A stretch of 64,000 nucleotides of DNA from an uncultured Pedobacter sp. GTDB taxonomy: Bacteria > Bacteroidota > Bacteroidia > Sphingobacteriales > Sphingobacteriaceae. A program made the translations under genes and the position numbers. The notes below the pieces were generated by a model. That model saw only the letters and a list, made by a program, of their open reading frames with translations, was not told the origin of the DNA and did no database searches. The DNA lies in NCBI RefSeq assembly GCF_946480185.1, contig NZ_CAMLIG010000012.1, positions 1 through 64,000 on the forward strand, read 5' to 3'. How positions within the stretch are numbered: the stretch's first letter is position 1; the number at the start of each line of letters is the position of its first letter. Below, piece by piece: positions 63,634-64,000 of this stretch.

Positions 63634-64000
63634 ATGACATGGGCACTATATTTAGCAACGTTCAGCATTTTTTAGTTGACTGTCACCGTAAATTGGTTAT
63701 ATCAAATATATTTGAGTACTAATAAAAAAAAGTCCATTTGATTGGTAATTTCGTACAAAATATGCCCTCAGATAATATCTATAAGATGTTGATACATCTG
63801 AAATACATAGCTGTATTAAAGCAAGAAATTTTACCCTTTGAACTTACAAGCTACCTTCAGTTTACAAGAAGAAAAGACATTGCTTACATAACCCAATACA
63901 CCAGCACTTGAATAACATCACTGGATGGCAAGAAGAAGTGCCTTTAGTTTGATAAACAGCTTACAAGGATCCTACATTGACACGATTGATCACCCCACTG
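63634..64000. other. Right-end stretch without a supported gene
   Basis: Only short frames occur: a 49-codon plus-strand frame at 63762-63911 and a frame from 63925 open to the window edge. Neither shows a signal peptide or recognisable motif. The latter could be the start of a gene lying mostly outside the window. Confidence 0.4.

Noticed and set aside
63762..63911. 49-codon plus-strand frame near the right edge
   Set aside because: Short, with no family, signal or clear promoter; could be chance in AT-rich DNA.
1..64000. CRISPR arrays, integrases, transposases, rRNA and tRNA genes
   Set aside because: No evenly spaced repeats, no recombinase motifs and no RNA-gene structures were seen on either strand.

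Overview
The window is AT-rich and dense with TonB-linked glycan genes. SusC/SusD pairs, lipoproteins with short lipoboxes, type IX secretion tails, a hybrid two-component regulator and DUF3823/DUF4466-like lipoproteins all point to the phylum Bacteroidota. The sequence style best fits Sphingobacteriaceae (Pedobacter-like). This is inferred from protein families only; no rRNA or other phylogenetic marker is present.

Region 1 (about 0.4-38.0 kb) looks like one large polysaccharide utilisation locus. On the minus strand a five-gene run (GH2, GH92, SusC, SusD, DUF3823-type lipoprotein) ends at a clear intrinsic terminator. Beyond it lies a membrane-spanning regulator with a LamG/Kelch exterior and a SARP-like DNA-binding interior. 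On the plus strand, diverging from about 15.6 kb, are an SGNH/sialate-O-acetylesterase-type esterase, a second GH92, two sulfatases, a multimodular GH99-like (DUF5010-type) enzyme with a type IX secretion tail, a metallophosphoesterase, a secreted propeller protein, a second DUF5010-type enzyme, a third sulfatase, two GH71/99-like enzymes, a sugar MFS transporter and a ROK sugar kinase. GH92, GH99-like enzymes and sulfatases together suggest a sulfated, possibly acylated, alpha-mannoside-containing glycan. That substrate is an inference.

Region 2 (38.1-42.6 kb) is a 4.1 kb island between two direct copies of a roughly 170-bp repeat ending in a terminator-like hairpin. It holds a chimeric gene remnant, an outer-membrane protein, a Crp/Fnr regulator, a frameshifted beta-barrel gene and two small lipoproteins, none obviously related to glycan use. 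It looks like inserted or decaying accessory DNA.

Region 3 (42.7-63.6 kb) is mostly minus strand. It has a sugar isomerase, a GntR/LacI-type regulator and a GH3 enzyme, then a hybrid two-component system, a GH43-like protein, and a second SusC/SusD operon with two surface lipoproteins and an FAD-dependent oxidoreductase with SLH-like C-terminal repeats. The hybrid two-component protein is the likely regulator of this second locus. The edge of the window carries a very long hairpin over the start of a 42-residue secreted-type ORF.

No tRNA, rRNA, CRISPR array, integrase or transposase could be supported.
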